A stretch of DNA of 64,000 nt from Dehalococcoidia bacterium (GTDB lineage Bacteria > Chloroflexota > Dehalococcoidia > UBA2979), in NCBI GenBank assembly GCA_023228825.1, contig JALOAL010000007.1, forward strand, positions 62,001 to 126,000, written 5' to 3'. The notes under the pieces are model-generated. The model saw only the letters and a list, made by a program, of their open reading frames with translations, was not told the DNA's origin and made no database searches. Positions 60,952 to 64,000 of the stretch are shown piece after piece (the stretch's first letter is position 1; each line of letters opens with the position of its first letter). Both the position numbers and the translations under genes were made by a program.

Positions 60952-61356
60952 GTGGGCGTGAAGTTGGGCAAGGACTCCGTGGATCTCGGCATTGTCGTAC
61001 GGGACGGGGAGGCGGCCCTGCGCTTCTACCGCGACACGCTGGGCCTGGAGCACGTGGCGGACATGCCGATGGGTGGCGGCGGCACCATGCACCGCCTGAT
61101 GTGCGGCACGTCGCTCATCAAGGTCATCGAGTACCCCCAGGCCCCGGAAGCCGCGAACCCCACGGGCGGCATCAACGCCGCCAGCGGGTACCGCTACTGG
61201 ACCATCACCGTGACCAACCTGGACGAACTGGCGCAGGCCTGTGAGACCGCCGGCTACCGGCTGGCCGTCACCCCTCGCGAAATCCGTCCCGGCGTCCGCA
61301 TCGCCATGGTGGAGGACCCCGACGGGAACTGGGTGGAACTGCTGGAGACGGCATAG
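60952..61356 (+). CDS. VOC (glyoxalase/bleomycin resistance fold) family protein
   Basis: VOC-fold protein of 134 residues. Two repeats are visible: VDLGIVVRDGEAALRFYRDTLGLEHV and, in the second half, YWTITVTNLDELAQACETAGYRL, ending with AMVEDPDGNWVELLE. The final Glu of the metal site is present, but the His usually found in the first strand is not (VDLGIVV), so metal binding is doubtful and the substrate is unknown. The GTG at 60952 has GGAGG six bases upstream; frames reaching back into the rpmB terminator are rejected. A hairpin follows before the convergent gene. Confidence 0.8.
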   Translation: MGVKLGKDSVDLGIVVRDGEAALRFYRDTLGLEHVADMPMGGGGTMHRLMCGTSLIKVIEYPQAPEAANPTGGINAASGYRYWTITVTNLDELAQACETAGYRLAVTPREIRPGVRIAMVEDPDGNWVELLETA

Positions 61357-61368
61357 CCGCCCCCGGTG

Positions 61369-61387
61369 ACTTCGCCTCTGGCGGAGT
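61369..61387. terminator. Short hairpin between convergent genes
   Basis: ACTTCGCC-TCT-GGCGGAGT forms an 8-bp stem with one G-T pair, between the stops of the VOC and DDN-type reductase genes. It lacks a T-run. Confidence 0.4.
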
Positions 61388-61392
61388 GGGGC

Positions 61393-61827
61393 CTACTCCG
61401 GGTCGAAGGCGAACATGGGGATGACGCGCTCCGTCTTCTCCTGGTACTCGGCGTAGGGCGGGAACGCCTCCACGGCGGCGGCCCAGAGGCGCGCCCGCTC
61501 CTCCGAGTCCTCCACCAGCCGTGCGCGGCCGCGCATCACCTCGGTGCCGTCGCGCACGGTGACCTCCGGGTGCGCCAGCAGGTTGTGGTACCAGACCGGG
61601 TGCTCCGGCGCGCCGCCCATGGAGGCCACCAGGACGTACGTGCCGTCCGAGACCACCCGCATCAGCGGCGTCTTGCGTGTCGCCCCGGTGTGGCGGCCGG
61701 TGTGGGTCACCAGCACCACCGGCAAGCCTCGGAGGGTGTTCCCCTCGCGTCCGCCGGAGGACTCATAGAGTTCCACTTGATTGCGTACCCATTCGGCGGG
61801 GGACGGGATGTATTCGGCCTCGGTCAT
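61393..61827 (-). CDS. Deazaflavin (F420)-dependent nitroreductase/quinone reductase family protein (DDN-type)
   Basis: Split-barrel protein of 144 residues of the DDN family, which uses reduced F420 to reduce quinones or nitro compounds. The core LPVVLVTHTGRHTGATRKTPLMRV, then MGGAPEHPVWYHNLLAHPEVTVRDG and the closing ERVIPMFAFDP, is characteristic. GGAGGA lies just before the ATG at 61827. Membership implies that the organism makes F420, as many actinobacteria and Chloroflexota do; no F420 biosynthesis genes are in this window. It is divergent from the tiny membrane peptide gene. Confidence 0.85.
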   Translation of the reverse strand: MTEAEYIPSPAEWVRNQVELYESSGGREGNTLRGLPVVLVTHTGRHTGATRKTPLMRVVSDGTYVLVASMGGAPEHPVWYHNLLAHPEVTVRDGTEVMRGRARLVEDSEERARLWAAAVEAFPPYAEYQEKTERVIPMFAFDPE

Positions 61828-62006
61828 CGGTTCCTCCTCCAGCCATTCGAGTCTAGTTCGCATCACGGCACTCGTGGTGCGTGATGCGATTGCGAACGCA
61901 CCGGATGCCCTGCTCGCGTTTCCGCAATGCCCGGGCGCGTACGGTCGGCATGTCCGCTGTGAGACGGCGGGCTTTGCGGGGCAGTGGCGGGGCGTTCGGA
62001 GGCAGC

Positions 62007-62072
62007 ATGTATATCGGCGGCGGAGTGCTCGCTCTTGCAGTGATCGTGATCCTACTCATCCTGATCCTGTAA
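62007..62072 (+). CDS. 21-residue single-span membrane peptide
   Basis: An ATG with GGAGG five bases upstream opens a frame of 21 residues ending in TAA, a rare stop in this GC-rich region. The peptide begins MYIGGG and is otherwise almost entirely Leu, Ile, Val and Ala, enough for one membrane span and nothing else. The DNA is markedly AT-richer than its surroundings because of Ile/Leu codons. A longer in-frame start at 61881 would add an Arg-rich region without a binding site. Its function is unknown; it resembles small hydrophobic proteins that modulate membrane complexes. Confidence 0.5.
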   Translation: MYIGGGVLALAVIVILLILIL

Positions 62073-62174
62073 CCGCTTCCATTCCTTCACCTGCAAACGC
62101 GTGATCAACGCGACTCAGGCGGCCCGGCGGCCGCCTGTTTCCCGTGGGGTGTCGGGGGGTACGCGGACGGCTGC

Positions 62175-62453
62175 TCAGCCGGCGTCACGCGCCGGTTGGT
62201 CAAGCAGCCGCCGCGCCTCCTCGACGGCGGTGGTCTGGAGCAACTCCCGAGCGCCGTCCCGGCAGAGGCCTTGCACGAGCGCGGACTCGTACGCCTCCTC
62301 CACCGTCGCGCGCACGGCCTCGTGCAGCCGCCCCACCTCGGACGTGGGCGCCACGGTGAGCAGCGCCGAGCGCGTCCAGGCGGCGAGTTCCGCCTCGCTC
62401 GCTTCGCCCGAGGCGCCGGTGGCGTCCATCGTGTCGCCGGGGATGGTGTCCAT
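62175..62453 (-). CDS. Small acidic helical protein, unknown function
   Basis: Protein of 92 residues. After a Gly/Ala/Thr-rich start (a second Met lies at residue 9), the rest looks like two or three amphipathic helices (EAELAAWTRSALLTV, EVGRLHEAVRATVEEAYESALVQG, ARELLQTTAVEEARRLLD). No family is recognised and no ribosome binding site is clear. The codon usage pattern fits this genome, so it is probably coding, but confidence is limited. Confidence 0.45.
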   Translation of the reverse strand: MDTIPGDTMDATGASGEASEAELAAWTRSALLTVAPTSEVGRLHEAVRATVEEAYESALVQGLCRDGARELLQTTAVEEARRLLDQPARDAG

Positions 62454-62470
62454 GCGACGACTATAGGCGC

Positions 62471-62662
62471 TCAGGAGGGCGCGTCCGCGACTTCCGTCAC
62501 TTCATCGTTGGCGTCGCCCTGAGGTCGAGGACCGAGGGGAGGCGGTGCGCAGGGGAGGCGCACGGTGAACGTGCTGGCCCGGCCCTCCCGGCTCTCGACG
62601 AGCACCGGGCCGCCGTGTGCCTCCACGATGTGACGCGCGGGAGGTCGAGGTGGAAGCGATGG
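62471..62662 (-). pseudogene. Remnant of a sensor histidine kinase (C-terminal ATPase tail)
   Basis: The minus-strand frame encodes ARHIVEAHGGPVLVESREG and then STFTVRLP, which is the end of a histidine kinase HATPase domain (family pattern xxIVxxHGGxIxVxSxxGxGSxFxxxLP), followed by a short acidic tail. The preceding G-box (GTGLGLAI) is not readable: the frame has Pro/Arg-rich sequence there. No N, H or DHp box is found upstream before rpe. It is therefore a decayed kinase fragment. Confidence 0.6.
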
Positions 62663-62782
62663 TCCGGCGACTGCTACTGGAGCATCTCCCACAGGCCTCG
62701 GACGCAGGCGACCCGGTCCCCCAGTGCGCAGGTCAGGGCCACTGAGCCCGGGTGTGGTCGAGAGCGCAGGGGCAGGGAAATA

Positions 62783-63481
62783 TCAGTCCGAGCCGAGCGC
62801 AGACCGCAGCCCGGCGACGGCCTCCTGCGGCGTCTCCTGTGGGTTGAAGACCGCGGAGCCAGCGACGAGGATCGTGGCGCCAGCGTCCACGCACGAGCGC
62901 GCGTTGTGCGCCTTCACCCCGCCGTCCACCTCGATCGCCAGCGTGATGCCCTCGGCGCGCACGCGGGCCGCGAGGTCGCTCACCTTTTCGAGCAGATCCG
63001 GGCGCATGGCCTGCCCGCCCCACCCGGGCCGGATCAACATCACCGTGACCTCGTCCAGTTCCCCCAGCAGCGGGGCGATTGCCTCTACCGGGGTCTCCGG
63101 GTTGATGGCAATGCCGGCCTGGCACTGCAGGTCGCGGCACATGCGGATGTGCTCGCGCGAGGCCTCCAGGGATCCCGCCGCTTCGTAGTGGAAGATCAGG
63201 CGCTGAGCGCCCGCGTCGGCCAGGTCCGCGAACTGCTCGGACGGCCTCGCCACCATCATGTGCGCCTCGATGAACCGCCCGTCCGAGGCGTCTCGCACGG
63301 CGGCGACCACCTCCTTCCCGAACGAGATCGGCGGCACGAAGTGTCCGTCCATCACGTCCAGGTGCCAGAGGTCGATGCCGCCCGCCTCGGCGTCGCGCAC
63401 CTGCTGCGCCAGGTTGCCGAAGTCCGCGGTGAGGATGGACGGAGCGATGAGCGCGCCAGTCACGCCGGTCCCGCCGATCAT
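62783..63481 (-). CDS. rpe: Ribulose-phosphate 3-epimerase
   Basis: TIM-barrel epimerase of 232 residues that interconverts ribulose 5-phosphate and xylulose 5-phosphate. The metal and catalytic blocks are APSILTADFGNL, HLDVMDGHFVPPISFG (His and Asp), EAHMMV (His) and EVDGGV (Asp). The phosphate-side block, usually MSVNPGFGGQ, reads MLIRPGWGGQ, an unusual variant that may shift substrate preference toward another sugar phosphate. The ATG at 63481 lies 7 bases from the argH stop; several in-frame alternatives exist within the first residues. It is cotranscribed with argH. Confidence 0.9.
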   Translation of the reverse strand: MIGGTGVTGALIAPSILTADFGNLAQQVRDAEAGGIDLWHLDVMDGHFVPPISFGKEVVAAVRDASDGRFIEAHMMVARPSEQFADLADAGAQRLIFHYEAAGSLEASREHIRMCRDLQCQAGIAINPETPVEAIAPLLGELDEVTVMLIRPGWGGQAMRPDLLEKVSDLAARVRAEGITLAIEVDGGVKAHNARSCVDAGATILVAGSAVFNPQETPQEAVAGLRSALGSD

Positions 63482-63488
63482 CGGCCGG

Positions 63489-64000
63489 CTACCCCGCGCG
63501 CTCGCGCTCGAGGCGTGCTCGGGCGGCCTCGCGGGCTTCGCGCACGCGGCCCGGCGCGGTGCCGCCGGGCACGTCGCGAGCGGCCAGCGCCGCGTCCACG
63601 TCGATCGCCTGCACGTCCGCCTCGAACGCCGGGTGGGCGGCTCGGAAGTCCTCCAGCGTAAGGTCCTCGAACGTCTGGCCGTCGCGCTCGCAGCGGGCGA
63701 CCAGCGCGCCGACGGCCTCGTGCGCCTCGCGGAAGGGGACGCCCTTCTTCGCCAGGTAGTCAGCCACGTCCGTGGCCAGCGCGAAGTTCGCCAGCGCCGC
63801 CGCGCGGCCTCGGTCCGCGTCGAAGGTCATCGTCGGCATCATGGCGGTGACCACGCGCAGGGTGATGAGGATCGTGTCCACGGAGTCAAAGAGCGACTCC
63901 TTGTCCTCCTGGTTGTCCTTGTTGTAGGCGAGCGGTTGGCCCTTGAGCATGGTGAGCGCCTGCACCAGGTTGCCGATCACCCGCGCGCTCTTGCCTCGCG
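63489..64000 (-). CDS. argH: Argininosuccinate lyase, C-terminal part (5' end outside the window)
   Basis: About 170 residues of the C-terminal end are visible, and the frame stays open to the window edge. The block GQPLAYNKDNQEDKESLFDSVDT matches the conserved ArgH sequence around the substrate-binding Lys/Asn, preceded by GKSARVIGNLVQ at the very edge. The rest (FALATDVADYLAKKGVPFREAHEAVGALV) is also typical. The enzyme splits argininosuccinate into arginine and fumarate. Normal ArgH has about 460 residues, so roughly 290 lie beyond the window. It is upstream of and close to rpe. Confidence 0.93.
   Translation of the reverse strand, partial: RGKSARVIGNLVQALTMLKGQPLAYNKDNQEDKESLFDSVDTILITLRVVTAMMPTMTFDADRGRAAALANFALATDVADYLAKKGVPFREAHEAVGALVARCERDGQTFEDLTLEDFRAAHPAFEADVQAIDVDAALAARDVPGGTAPGRVREAREAARARLERERAG

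Overview
The window is about 64 kb of very GC-rich bacterial chromosome, densely packed and with no insertion sequences, phage genes or CRISPR arrays. No 16S gene is present, so the host can only be inferred. Twin-arginine lipoprotein binding proteins, a PAS-BTAD (SARP-like) regulator, a deazaflavin-dependent (DDN-type) reductase, a class A PBP with Ig-like tail, a RecG with a long N-terminal extension, and the rpmB-fakA-fakB-recG order all fit a GC-rich Chloroflexota bacterium best. An actinobacterium-like host is not excluded. The organism looks aerobic or facultatively respiratory: it has heme A synthase, homodimeric-type pyruvate dehydrogenase and citrate synthase, with nitrogen-oxide chemistry alongside.

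Layout. 0-0.5 kb: end of an unknown gene, a strong terminator and tRNA-Gly(CCC). 0.7-10.3 kb: an exported molybdoenzyme operon (alpha, beta, heme-b gamma, TorD-like delta) followed by ctaA, with a divergent PAS-BTAD regulator and an FmdE-family gene. 10.4-16.3 kb: an AEC transporter, a MarR regulator and two tandem paralogous solute-binding lipoproteins without permeases. 16.3-24.8 kb: aceE-aceF-lpd, divergent from lipB-lipA (the lipoate supply for E2), then two small membrane proteins. 24.8-28.4 kb: a PAS-PAS-GGDEF cyclase, an MFS transporter, a VOC protein and a small unknown.

28.5-38.1 kb is the metabolic core. mesaconyl-CoA hydratase and methylsuccinyl-CoA dehydrogenase lie next to each other on the plus strand. 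A minus-strand cassette of malyl/beta-methylmalyl-CoA lyase, a SucCD-type acyl-CoA ligase and an odd ferredoxin follows. Together these cover the lower ethylmalonyl-CoA pathway (methylsuccinyl-CoA to glyoxylate plus propionyl-CoA) and possibly malate activation. A cupredoxin-NirK fusion, a DUF2164 protein and a serine hydrolase sit between the two halves.

38.2-64 kb is mostly housekeeping: RDD and membrane proteins, an anchored HExxH protein, a class A PBP, a methyltransferase, gatCA, an alpha/beta hydrolase, citrate synthase, trpS, argS, an EAL protein, recG, fakB (DegV), fakA, rpmB, a VOC protein, a DDN-type reductase, a 21-residue membrane peptide, a histidine-kinase remnant, rpe and the end of argH. 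The most interesting regions are the molybdoenzyme operon with an altered Fe-S ligand pattern, the ethylmalonyl-CoA/malyl-CoA gene set, and a palindrome in the nirK promoter region.
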